Part shown: positions 1-6,127 of the stretch, one piece after another
Layout of the letters: each line of letters opens with the position of its first letter
Position numbering within the stretch: position 1 is the first letter of the stretch
From: Bacteroidales bacterium
GTDB taxonomy: Bacteria > Bacteroidota > Bacteroidia > Bacteroidales > PUMT01
DNA: 6,127 nucleotides
Assembly (NCBI GenBank): GCA_007132365.1
Contig: SLOS01000053.1
Location: forward strand, 1 to 6,127
Reading direction: 5' to 3'
Program-made: the position numbers and the translations under genes
The notes under the pieces: model-generated
Seen by the model: only the letters and a program-made list of their open reading frames with translations
Database searches by the model: none
What the model was told of the DNA's origin: nothing

Positions 1-1035
1 ATGACCATTGTTTGCGGAGACAGCCATACTTCAACGCACGGTGCATTTGGAAGCATAGCATTCGGCATCGGGACAAGCGAGGTGGAAATGGTGCTTGCCA
101 GTCAGTGCCTGATGCAAACCAAACCCAAAAGAATGCGAATTAACGTAGATGGTAAGTTGCATAAAGGGGTTGGCTCCAAGGATATCATCCTTTATATTAT
201 TTCAAAAATATCAACAGGAGGCGCAACCGGTTATTTTGTTGAGTATGCAGGTTCGGCAATCCGCAGTCTGTCAATGGAGGCAAGAATGACCATCTGCAAC
301 ATGAGTATTGAAATGGGTGCCAGGGGGGGGCTAATCGCACCCGATGAGGTGACTTTTGAGTATATCAGGGGACGGGAATTTGCACCCAAAGAGGATCAGT
401 GGGAGAGGAAACTTGAGTATTGGAAAACCCTTCCTTCTGATCCGGATGCCGAATTTGACAAGGAACTGTTTTTTAAAGCCGAAGAAATTGAGCCCATGAT
501 CACCTATGGAACCAACCCCGGTATGGGAACCGGAATTACAGGCAGGATACCTCTTATTGAAGAGGTTGATCCTTCATCAAGGGCCTCTTTTAAAAAATCT
601 CTGGAATATATGGATTTTTCGCCTGGTGAGCCGATGAACGGGAAAAAAGTGGACTATGTGTTCGTGGGAAGCTGCACAAACGGAAGGATTGAGGATCTTC
701 GCAATTTTGCAGCCTTTGTCAAAGGCAAAAAGAAAGCCGGGGATGTAACAGTATGGATAGTTCCCGGCAGCAGGCAGGTTGAAAAACAGGCTGATGAAGA
801 GGGCATCAGGCAGGACCTTGAAAATGCCGGATTTGAAATGCGTCAGCCCGGTTGTTCGGCATGCCTCGCGATGAATGAAGATAAAATACCGGAAGGGAAA
901 TATGCTGTATCCACCTCAAACCGGAATTTTGAGGGAAGGCAGGGCCCGGGAGCCCGTACCATGCTTGTTAGTCCCCTCACCGCTGCAGCTGCAGCAATTA
1001 CAGGGAAAGTTACAGATCCGAGAACTTTATTATAA
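1..1035 (+). CDS. leuC: 3-isopropylmalate dehydratase large subunit LeuC (5' end missing)
   Basis: Large, iron-sulfur subunit of isopropylmalate isomerase. With LeuD it converts 2-isopropylmalate to 3-isopropylmalate in the cytoplasm by dehydration and rehydration, and LeuCD enzymes also isomerise citramalate to 3-methylmalate. The window opens inside the gene. The first visible residues, VCGDSHTSTHGAFG, correspond to about residue 123 of the roughly 466-residue family, so the ATG at base 1 is an internal methionine and not the start. The three [4Fe-4S] ligands are present: Cys225 in GSCTNGR, and Cys285 and Cys288 in GCSAC. Their spacing (60 then 3 residues) equals that of E. coli LeuC (347, 407, 410). 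The C-terminal substrate-binding motif TSNRNFEGRQGPGA is intact, and the gene ends in TAA at 1033-1035. leuD starts 11 bp downstream, as expected for the two subunits of one enzyme. Identity is very secure; only the N-terminus is unseen. Confidence 0.97.
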   Translation: MTIVCGDSHTSTHGAFGSIAFGIGTSEVEMVLASQCLMQTKPKRMRINVDGKLHKGVGSKDIILYIISKISTGGATGYFVEYAGSAIRSLSMEARMTICNMSIEMGARGGLIAPDEVTFEYIRGREFAPKEDQWERKLEYWKTLPSDPDAEFDKELFFKAEEIEPMITYGTNPGMGTGITGRIPLIEEVDPSSRASFKKSLEYMDFSPGEPMNGKKVDYVFVGSCTNGRIEDLRNFAAFVKGKKKAGDVTVWIVPGSRQVEKQADEEGIRQDLENAGFEMRQPGCSACLAMNEDKIPEGKYAVSTSNRNFEGRQGPGARTMLVSPLTAAAAAITGKVTDPRTLL

Positions 1036-1046
1036 AATACTTCTGT

Positions 1047-1643
1047 ATGCCAATAGAAAAATTTTCAACACTGATATCAACATGTGTGCCTCTGCCAATT
1101 GAGAATGTAGATACTGACCAGATTATACCTGCAAGGTTTCTTAAAGCTACTACCCGTGAAGGTTTTGGTGCAAATCTTTTCAGGGACTGGAGATATGACA
1201 AGACCGGAAAGCCAAAAGAAGATTTTGTGCTTAACAGTGGCCGCTATTCAGGTCATATCCTGTTAACCGGCAAGAATTTCGGCAGCGGAAGCAGCAGGGA
1301 ACATGCTGCCTGGGCAATCAAGGATCACGGTTTCAAAGTTGTGGTATCAAGTTTTTTTGCAGACATATTCAAAAGCAACGCGCTTAATAACGGCCTGCTT
1401 ACCGTGCAGGTTTCCGCAGGATTTCTGGAAAGGATGTTTGAGCAGATTGAATCTGATCCTTCAGCCGAGGTCAGGGTTGACCTTGAAAATCAAAAAATTT
1501 CATTGCTGCCTGACGGGCCTGAGGAGGTATTTGAGATCAGTCAATACAAAAAGAAATGTCTGATAAACGGATATGATGACATTGATTATCTTCTGAGTTT
1601 AAGGAATAAAATAATTGAGTGGGAAAAAAACACATTATCATGA
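1047..1643 (+). CDS. leuD: 3-isopropylmalate dehydratase small subunit LeuD
   Basis: Small 'swivel' subunit of isopropylmalate isomerase, which closes the active site over the iron-sulfur cluster held by LeuC. The protein has 198 residues, close to the 201 of E. coli LeuD, so it is full length and of the bacterial long type. Family signatures are visible: VDTDQIIPARFL (from residue 21) and the substrate-contacting GSGSSREHAAWA loop (from residue 79, with Arg84, Glu85 and His86), followed by an ADIFKSNALNNGLL segment and a C-terminal CLINGYDDIDYLL typical of LeuD. The ATG at 1047 is chosen because MPIEKF aligns with the usual LeuD N-terminus. No purine-rich ribosome binding site precedes it, as is normal in Bacteroidota. 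The stop TGA (1641-1643) overlaps the preferred start of the next gene, which suggests translational coupling. Confidence 0.97.
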   Translation: MPIEKFSTLISTCVPLPIENVDTDQIIPARFLKATTREGFGANLFRDWRYDKTGKPKEDFVLNSGRYSGHILLTGKNFGSGSSREHAAWAIKDHGFKVVVSSFFADIFKSNALNNGLLTVQVSAGFLERMFEQIESDPSAEVRVDLENQKISLLPDGPEEVFEISQYKKKCLINGYDDIDYLLSLRNKIIEWEKNTLS

Positions 1644-3199
1644 GAAAAATTGAAGTTATGGATACCACCCTCAGGGACGGGGAGCAGACCACCGGCGTTT
1701 CATTCAACGATTCAGAGAAACTGGCTATGGCCCAGATGCTTCTGGATGAGATCAGGGTAAACCGGATTGAGGTGGCTTCTGCACGTGTATCTGAAGGTGA
1801 GTTCAGGGCAGTAAAAAGAATTACCGAATGGGCCCGGGGCATGAATTATCTTGAACAGGTGGAAATTCTAAGTTTTGTGGACGGAACATTGTCGCTGGAC
1901 TGGGTTGTTGAGGCTGGTGCCAGGGTTATAAACCTGCTGACAAAAGGATCGTTGAAACATCTGACAGGCCAGCTAAGGAAAACGCCTTCCGAACATTTCA
2001 GTGATATCGACAATGTAATTGAAGAAGCCGGAAAAAGAGGGATAAGCGTAAATGTTTATCTGGAGGACTGGTCCAATGGCATGATCCATTCTCCGGAATA
2101 TGTTTTCCAGATGATCGAACACCTGAGTAAAAGAGATGTTAAAAGGATTATGCTGCCCGATACCCTTGGCATTCTGAATCCTGAGCAGACACTGGAATTC
2201 TGTAGTTCCATCACCGGCCGGTATCCGGATGTGCATTTTGATTTTCATGCCCATAATGATTATGACCTGGCAACCGCCAATGTCCTGGCTTCAATCAGGG
2301 CAGGTATCAGGGGAGTCCATACCACTGTCAACGGCCTTGGTGAGCGGGCAGGCAATGTCCCCCTTTCCAGTGTAATTGGCATTCTTAACGATCATCTCAA
2401 AGTTGAGAATGACCTGGTGGAGTCAAAGCTTTTCAAAGTTTCCAAAATGGTCGAGCTCTTCAGCGGACTCAGAATTCCTGCCAACAAACCCCTTACAGGT
2501 GAATATGTATTCACGCAATGCTGCGGGGTCCATGCAGATGGTGATGCCAAGGGTGATCTCTATTTTAATGAATTACTGCCTGAACGTTTTGGCCGCCTGA
2601 GGCGTTATGCTCTTGGTAAAACATCCGGTAAGGCAAGTATAAAAAAGAACCTTGAAGAGCTTGGCATTACGCTGTCAAAAGAGGATCTGGACAAGGTAAC
2701 CCGGAGGGTTATAGAGCTTGGAGACCTGAAGGAAACGGTTACAACTGAAGATCTTCCCTATATAATTTCAGATGTTCTCAAAAACGGGTCACGCGAGCAG
2801 AGCATCAAACTGATAAACTATTATCTTACGGTTTCCAAAGGTCTTAAGCCTGTTGCTTCACTTAGTGTCTGCATAGACGGTGAAAAACATACTGAAACAT
2901 CGGTGGGTGACGGACAGTATGATGCCTTCATGAAAGCAATGTGGAAGATTTATGAGAAGCTTGATAAGCCAAGGCCTGCACTGACTGACTACCTGGTTAC
3001 TATCCCGCCCGGGGGGAAAACCGATGCCCTGGTGGAGACAACAATAACCTGGGAATACAAAGGCGTGGAATACAAGACACGTGGTTTGGACGCAGATCAG
3101 ACAGGGGCTGCGATTAAGGCAACCATGAAGATGCTTAACATAATTGCAAATAATGAGTTAAAGACTTTGTCTGTCCCCGCGGATAAAATAAATAATTAA
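1640..3199 (+). CDS. cimA: (R)-citramalate synthase CimA (2-isopropylmalate synthase family)
   Basis: Condenses acetyl-CoA with pyruvate to (R)-citramalate, the first step of the threonine-independent isoleucine route; this substrate choice is inferred. With the start at 1640 the protein has 519 residues. An HMGL-like TIM barrel (about 1-270) carries TTLRDGEQ with Arg12 and Asp13, Glu142 in VYLEDWSNG, Thr175 in LPDTLG, and metal ligands His203 and His205 in FHAHND. A linker carries GVHADGD (His298), and a LeuA-type allosteric dimer domain follows (about 405-519), with GDGQYDAF and IPPGGKTDALVET. Leu77, Leu100 and Tyr140 align with the Leptospira interrogans residues Leu81, Leu104 and Tyr144 that form a pyruvate-sized pocket. 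The motif VEVASARVSEGE-like at 44-54 also replaces the FPASSPGD-type segment of classical LeuA. An ATG at 1619 would add seven residues (MGKKHII), but 1640 gives an ATGA overlap with leuD and a better family match. The alternative reading is a second isopropylmalate synthase (often annotated leuA). Confidence 0.86.
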   Translation: MRKIEVMDTTLRDGEQTTGVSFNDSEKLAMAQMLLDEIRVNRIEVASARVSEGEFRAVKRITEWARGMNYLEQVEILSFVDGTLSLDWVVEAGARVINLLTKGSLKHLTGQLRKTPSEHFSDIDNVIEEAGKRGISVNVYLEDWSNGMIHSPEYVFQMIEHLSKRDVKRIMLPDTLGILNPEQTLEFCSSITGRYPDVHFDFHAHNDYDLATANVLASIRAGIRGVHTTVNGLGERAGNVPLSSVIGILNDHLKVENDLVESKLFKVSKMVELFSGLRIPANKPLTGEYVFTQCCGVHADGDAKGDLYFNELLPERFGRLRRYALGKTSGKASIKKNLEELGITLSKEDLDKVTRRVIELGDLKETVTTEDLPYIISDVLKNGSREQSIKLINYYLTVSKGLKPVASLSVCIDGEKHTETSVGDGQYDAFMKAMWKIYEKLDKPRPALTDYLVTIPPGGKTDALVETTITWEYKGVEYKTRGLDADQTGAAIKATMKMLNIIANNELKTLSVPADKINN

Positions 3200-3220
3200 C
3201 AATCTCAACCAAAACAATAC

Positions 3221-4294
3221 ATGGAGTTAAAGATTGCAGTACTTGCAGGGGACGGCATAGGTCCCGAAATCACTGCTCAGGCCATTAAAGTGGTAAATGC
3301 CGTTTGCAGAAGGATGGGCCATGATCCTTATTACAGAGAAGCACTTGTGGGAGCGGTTGCCATAGATAAAACAGGCGATCCATACCCTGACGAGACGCAT
3401 CAGATCTGCATGGAATCTGATGCAGTCCTTTTCGGGGCAATCGGGGATCCCCGATTCGACAATGATCCGGGTGCCATTGTCAGACCGGAGAAAGGGCTTC
3501 TTGCTATGAGAAAGAAACTCGGGTTGTATGCCAATATAAGACCGGTAATGACTTTCCCCTCATTACTGCATAAATCCCCTTTACGGAAAGATATTGTTGA
3601 GGGAGCTGAATTTGTCGCCATTCGCGAACTTACCGGGGGAATATATTTTGGCAGGCCCCAGGGTCGCTCTGAAGATGGTGATACTGCTTATGATACATGT
3701 GTCTATCATCGTTATGAAATAGAGCGGATCTGCCGCCTGGGCTTTGATTTTGCAATGAAACGGCGCAAAAAACTGACCATGGTTGATAAGGCCAATGTGC
3801 TGGCTACCTCAAGGCTGTGGCGGGAGACAATGCAGATTCTTGCCCCCTCTTATCCCGAGGTTGAAGTTGAATATATGTTCGTCGATAATGCTGCAATGCA
3901 GATAATCCAGTGGCCCGGGCGTTTTGATGTACTGGTTACCGAAAATATGTTCGGCGACATATTAACAGATGAGGCAAGTGTGATTACTGGTTCTCTCGGA
4001 CTGCTTCCGTCTGCATCCATAGGACTCCATACTTCTGTATTTGAGCCGATTCACGGTTCCTATCCGCAGGCTGCCGGCAGGAACATCGCCAATCCGCTCG
4101 CGACAGTTTTATCAGCTGCGCTCATGTTTGAATATGCATTCAGCCTGGGGGCCGAGGCAGATCTCATAAGGCAGGTTGTTGACAATTCTCTTGCTGAAGG
4201 AGTAGTGACTGAAGATATTGACCCGGTAAAGCCGAAAAGCACATCAGAGGTAGGGGACTGGCTTGCAGCCAGGATTGAAGACGTTACAGCGTAA
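3221..4294 (+). CDS. leuB: 3-isopropylmalate dehydrogenase LeuB
   Basis: NAD-dependent oxidative decarboxylation of 3-isopropylmalate to 2-oxoisocaproate in leucine synthesis. LeuB enzymes can also process 3-methylmalate to 2-oxobutyrate, which would complete the citramalate route started by the gene before it. The protein has 357 residues, the usual length (E. coli LeuB has 363). Motifs in order are LAGDGIGPEI near the N-terminus, the R-rich substrate region (LYANIRPV), RELTGGIYFG with Arg135 and catalytic Tyr142, VDKANVL with catalytic Lys190, and the metal-binding aspartates Asp222 (FVDNAAM), Asp246 and Asp250 (FGDILTDE). The NAD site is EPIHGSYPQAAGRNIANP; the segment before it, GSLGLLPSAS, is typical of LeuB rather than isocitrate dehydrogenase. 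It starts 21 bp after the cimA stop with no Shine-Dalgarno sequence, and is followed 38 bp later by a terminator, so it is the last gene of the operon. Confidence 0.97.
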   Translation: MELKIAVLAGDGIGPEITAQAIKVVNAVCRRMGHDPYYREALVGAVAIDKTGDPYPDETHQICMESDAVLFGAIGDPRFDNDPGAIVRPEKGLLAMRKKLGLYANIRPVMTFPSLLHKSPLRKDIVEGAEFVAIRELTGGIYFGRPQGRSEDGDTAYDTCVYHRYEIERICRLGFDFAMKRRKKLTMVDKANVLATSRLWRETMQILAPSYPEVEVEYMFVDNAAMQIIQWPGRFDVLVTENMFGDILTDEASVITGSLGLLPSASIGLHTSVFEPIHGSYPQAAGRNIANPLATVLSAALMFEYAFSLGAEADLIRQVVDNSLAEGVVTEDIDPVKPKSTSEVGDWLAARIEDVTA

Positions 4295-4305
4295 AGAGAT
4301 TTGAA

Positions 4306-4349
4306 CTGACGGTTGCCGGAGGCTAAACAGCTAAAGCCTCTCCCGTCAG
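4306..4349 (+). promoter_or_regulatory. Alternative hairpin competing with the terminator
   Basis: CTGACGG (4306-4312) is an exact reverse complement of CCGTCAG (4343-4349), and GAGGCT (4319-4324) of AGCCTC (4335-4340). Together they can form a two-part stem around a 10-base loop, with an unpaired bulge of about five bases on the 5' side. The 3' arms of this stem are the same bases that make the 5' half and loop of the terminator, so the two folds exclude each other. The pairing is seen directly; a role as antiterminator, or any ligand or ribosome control, is inference. It could be incidental. Confidence 0.35.
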
Positions 4350-4363
4350 GGTGAGGCTTTTTT
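4333..4363 (+). terminator. Intrinsic terminator of the leu operon
   Basis: An 8-bp perfect stem, AAAGCCTC (4333-4340) with GAGGCTTT (4353-4360), continues inward across a T-T mismatch into CCC (4342-4344) with GGG (4349-4351), leaving a GTCA tetraloop. The descending arm runs directly into six T residues (4358-4363). It lies 38 bp past the leuB stop and 46 bp before thrA, so it separates the two transcription units. The opposite strand lacks a comparable T tract after the stem, so it appears to work in one direction only. Confidence 0.87.
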
Positions 4364-4395
4364 GTATCTTGCATACGAATTATTATATAATTTAA
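4361..4395 (+). promoter_or_regulatory. Weak candidate promoter for thrA
   Basis: The AT-rich stretch before thrA contains TTTG (4361-4364), like the Bacteroidota -33 element, and TAATTTAA (4388-4395), which matches TAnnTT of the -7 consensus TAnnTTTG but not its last two bases. The spacing of 23 bases is longer than the usual 19-21, and the TTTG sits inside the terminator T tract. A promoter is expected here because a terminator precedes thrA, but these particular boxes are a weak match. Confidence 0.25.
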
Positions 4396-4409
4396 ATCAG
4401 AAATTAATT

Positions 4410-6127
4410 ATGAAGAAGGTTCTGAAATTTGGCGGAAGTTCCCTGAGTGACGGCCCTGCAATGTCCACGCTGCTGAAAATCATTTCTGAAAATCTGGAGA
4501 ATAAGAACCAGGTGATATTAGTCTGTTCCGCTCTTGAAGGGATCACTAATCTTATAAATGACCTTATTGAAAAGGCTATTGATGGCCAGGATGTTTCACA
4601 GGGAGTAAGGGACCTTGAAGAAAGACACTATGAGATTGTAAGGTCTCACCTGGAGGTTCGCCGGCAAAACCAGGTACTTTTAGGGCTGAAGCTATATTTT
4701 AATCAGCTGGAGGAGATGCTTTCGGGTATAATGGCTCTGGGTGAGGTTTCCCTTCGAACTATTGACCGCGCCCTGTCATTCGGAGAGCTTTGCTCGGCCT
4801 TCATGTTTACCTCTTTTATTGATCAGTTTTGCGGCAGCGCAGTATTTGCCGATACCCGTCAGCTTATCAAAACCGACAGTAATTTTGGCCAGGCAAATAT
4901 AAATGAAGATTTCAGCAACTCTCTGATCAGAACTTTCGTTAAGGAAAATGACGGGTTAATTCCTGTTTTTACAGGTTTTATCGCCTCCAATGAGGCAGGG
5001 ATAACTACTACACTGGGCCGGGGAGGATCTGATTACACTGCTGCAATCGTTGCTGCTGCTCTGAATGCAGATGAAATACAGATATGGACCAATGTTGATG
5101 GTATCATGACGGCCGATCCGAGGATGGTTAGCAAGGCCTTCTCCATACCACGGCTTACATACAGTGAGGCTGTTGAACTGAGTTATTTCGGCGCCAAGGT
5201 AATACATCCTCCAACCATGTTTCCTGCAAGGTCAAAAAATATTCCGATTATTATCAAGAACAGCTTTAACCCCTCTTTTGAAGGAACAATTATTTCCGGC
5301 ACTGCTGCCGGAAACGGTTCCCTCATAAAAGGTATATCCTGTATCTCGGAAATATGCCTGGTCACCATACAGGGTGGTGCAATGGTTGGTGAGAAGGGTT
5401 TCGGTGGAAGATTATTCAGCAAGCTTGCAACTGAAGGGATAAATGTATTTCTTATTACCCAGGCCAGCTCACAGCACAGCATCAGCCTCGCCATCAGTCC
5501 CCGTGACATCTCTCTTGCCCGCAGGGTCATCAACAGGGAGTTTGAACAGGATTTTGAGACAGGCAGGCTTGACAAACCTGATTTTGATGATACACTCAGC
5601 ATTATCGCGGTGGTCGGGGAGAATATGAGGCAGAAAAGAGGCCTTTCAGGTAAGGTTTTCAGCTCACTTGGAAGAAGCGGTGTCAATGTTATAGCGATAG
5701 CACAGGGGTCATCTGAGCTGAATATTTCGGTGGTAATTGCCAGGAGGGATGTTTCAAAAGCGATGAACTCGGTTCATGATGATATGTTCCTTTCACCTGT
5801 CAAGACGCTCAATGTATTTTTCTGCGGGGTCGGCAATATCGGAAGCACCCTGCTGCGTCAGATTGACACCCATCTCTCTTTTCTTGAGGAAAAGCGTCAT
5901 ATCAGGCTTAGCCTGATAGGCGTCTGCAACAGTAAATCCATTCTTTTCAGTAAGGAAGGTGTCAGCGCCCGTACATGGAAACAGGACCTGCTGCAAAAAG
6001 GTAAACCCGGAAATGTGAACGATTTCATTGAGCGTGCGTTTGAATTGAACCTGCCCAATTCAGTCTTTGTCGACAATACCGGCAGTAAAGAGGTTCCGGA
6101 GCTTTATTCACAGCTTTTTGAAAAAAG
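4410..6127 (+). CDS. thrA: Bifunctional aspartokinase/homoserine dehydrogenase ThrA (3' end missing)
   Basis: Catalyses the first and third steps of the aspartate pathway: ATP-dependent phosphorylation of aspartate, and NAD(P)H reduction of aspartate semialdehyde to homoserine, feeding threonine and methionine. The 572 visible codons cover about 70% of the usual 810-820 residues; the frame is open to the window end. The aspartokinase domain (about 1-295) shows VLKFGGSS at the N-terminus, LGRGGSDYTAA (Arg204 to Asp208), WTNVDGIMTADPR and ELSYFGAKVIHP. Two ACT regulatory domains follow, at about 314-385 (LITQASSQHSIS) and 396-462 (VIAIAQGSSELNISVV), the usual sites of threonine feedback. The homoserine dehydrogenase domain starts at about 465 with the Rossmann loop GVGNIG (473-478); its catalytic lysine lies beyond the window. 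The ATG at 4410 puts KFGGSS at the expected place and no better start is near. No Shine-Dalgarno is visible. In Bacteroidota, thrA usually leads a thr operon with further threonine genes downstream, which cannot be seen here. Confidence 0.96.
   Translation, partial: MKKVLKFGGSSLSDGPAMSTLLKIISENLENKNQVILVCSALEGITNLINDLIEKAIDGQDVSQGVRDLEERHYEIVRSHLEVRRQNQVLLGLKLYFNQLEEMLSGIMALGEVSLRTIDRALSFGELCSAFMFTSFIDQFCGSAVFADTRQLIKTDSNFGQANINEDFSNSLIRTFVKENDGLIPVFTGFIASNEAGITTTLGRGGSDYTAAIVAAALNADEIQIWTNVDGIMTADPRMVSKAFSIPRLTYSEAVELSYFGAKVIHPPTMFPARSKNIPIIIKNSFNPSFEGTIISGTAAGNGSLIKGISCISEICLVTIQGGAMVGEKGFGGRLFSKLATEGINVFLITQASSQHSISLAISPRDISLARRVINREFEQDFETGRLDKPDFDDTLSIIAVVGENMRQKRGLSGKVFSSLGRSGVNVIAIAQGSSELNISVVIARRDVSKAMNSVHDDMFLSPVKTLNVFFCGVGNIGSTLLRQIDTHLSFLEEKRHIRLSLIGVCNSKSILFSKEGVSARTWKQDLLQKGKPGNVNDFIERAFELNLPNSVFVDNTGSKEVPELYSQLFEK

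Noticed and set aside
1..3. ATG at the first base as the true start of leuC
   Set aside because: The next residues match about position 123 of LeuC, in the middle of the conserved GDSHT motif region, so the gene begins upstream of the window.
982..995. GCTGCAGCTGCAGC palindrome or repeat near the end of leuC
   Set aside because: It is simply a run of alternating alanine codons in the conserved TAAAAA segment of LeuC.
1537..1842. Open frame on the minus strand across the leuD-cimA junction
   Set aside because: Its peptide is serine-rich and featureless, as expected from antisense reading of these genes.
1973..2254. Open frame on the minus strand within cimA
   Set aside because: It is antisense to strongly conserved catalytic-domain codons and shows no family features.
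4295..4409. Threonine leader peptide or riboswitch ahead of thrA
   Set aside because: No short frame rich in Thr or Ile codons is present, and after the terminator only 46 bases remain before thrA, too little for a known riboswitch.
5183..5686. Open frame of 167 codons on the minus strand
   Set aside because: It lies wholly inside the ACT domain region of thrA, has no recognisable motif, and the + strand frame is a clear family match.

Overview
The window reads as part of a Bacteroidota chromosome, probably Bacteroidales-like. This is inferred from the gene order leuC-leuD-citramalate synthase-leuB, from a fused aspartokinase/homoserine dehydrogenase, and from the lack of any Shine-Dalgarno sequence before the starts that can be inspected. 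Every gene lies on the + strand, about 97% of the window is coding, and all of it concerns branched-chain and aspartate-family amino acid biosynthesis. I see no tRNA, rRNA, CRISPR array, insertion sequence or phage gene.

Bases 1-4294 are the distal part of a leucine/isoleucine operon. It starts inside leuC (about 122 N-terminal codons are missing). leuD follows after 11 bp. A long 2-isopropylmalate/citramalate synthase family gene then overlaps the leuD stop by an ATGA, and leuB follows after 21 bp. The third gene is best read as (R)-citramalate synthase (cimA), not a second leuA: its pyruvate-pocket residues match the Leptospira citramalate synthase type. LeuCD and LeuB would therefore serve two routes, 2-isopropylmalate to leucine and citramalate to 2-oxobutyrate (then isoleucine).

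Bases 4295-4409 form the only real intergenic gap. It holds a clear intrinsic terminator (4333-4363). The stem arms of that terminator can also pair with upstream sequence in a mutually exclusive hairpin (4306-4349), an arrangement that resembles an attenuator. A weak candidate Bacteroidota-type promoter lies just before the next gene.

Bases 4410-6127 are the first 572 codons of thrA, bifunctional aspartokinase I/homoserine dehydrogenase I, cut off by the window end. Its pathway leads to threonine, the other classical source of 2-oxobutyrate for isoleucine, so the two neighbouring units encode alternative supplies of the same precursor.

I found no wholly new biological system. The points most worth a second look are the citramalate synthase assignment and the alternative RNA folds between leuB and thrA.
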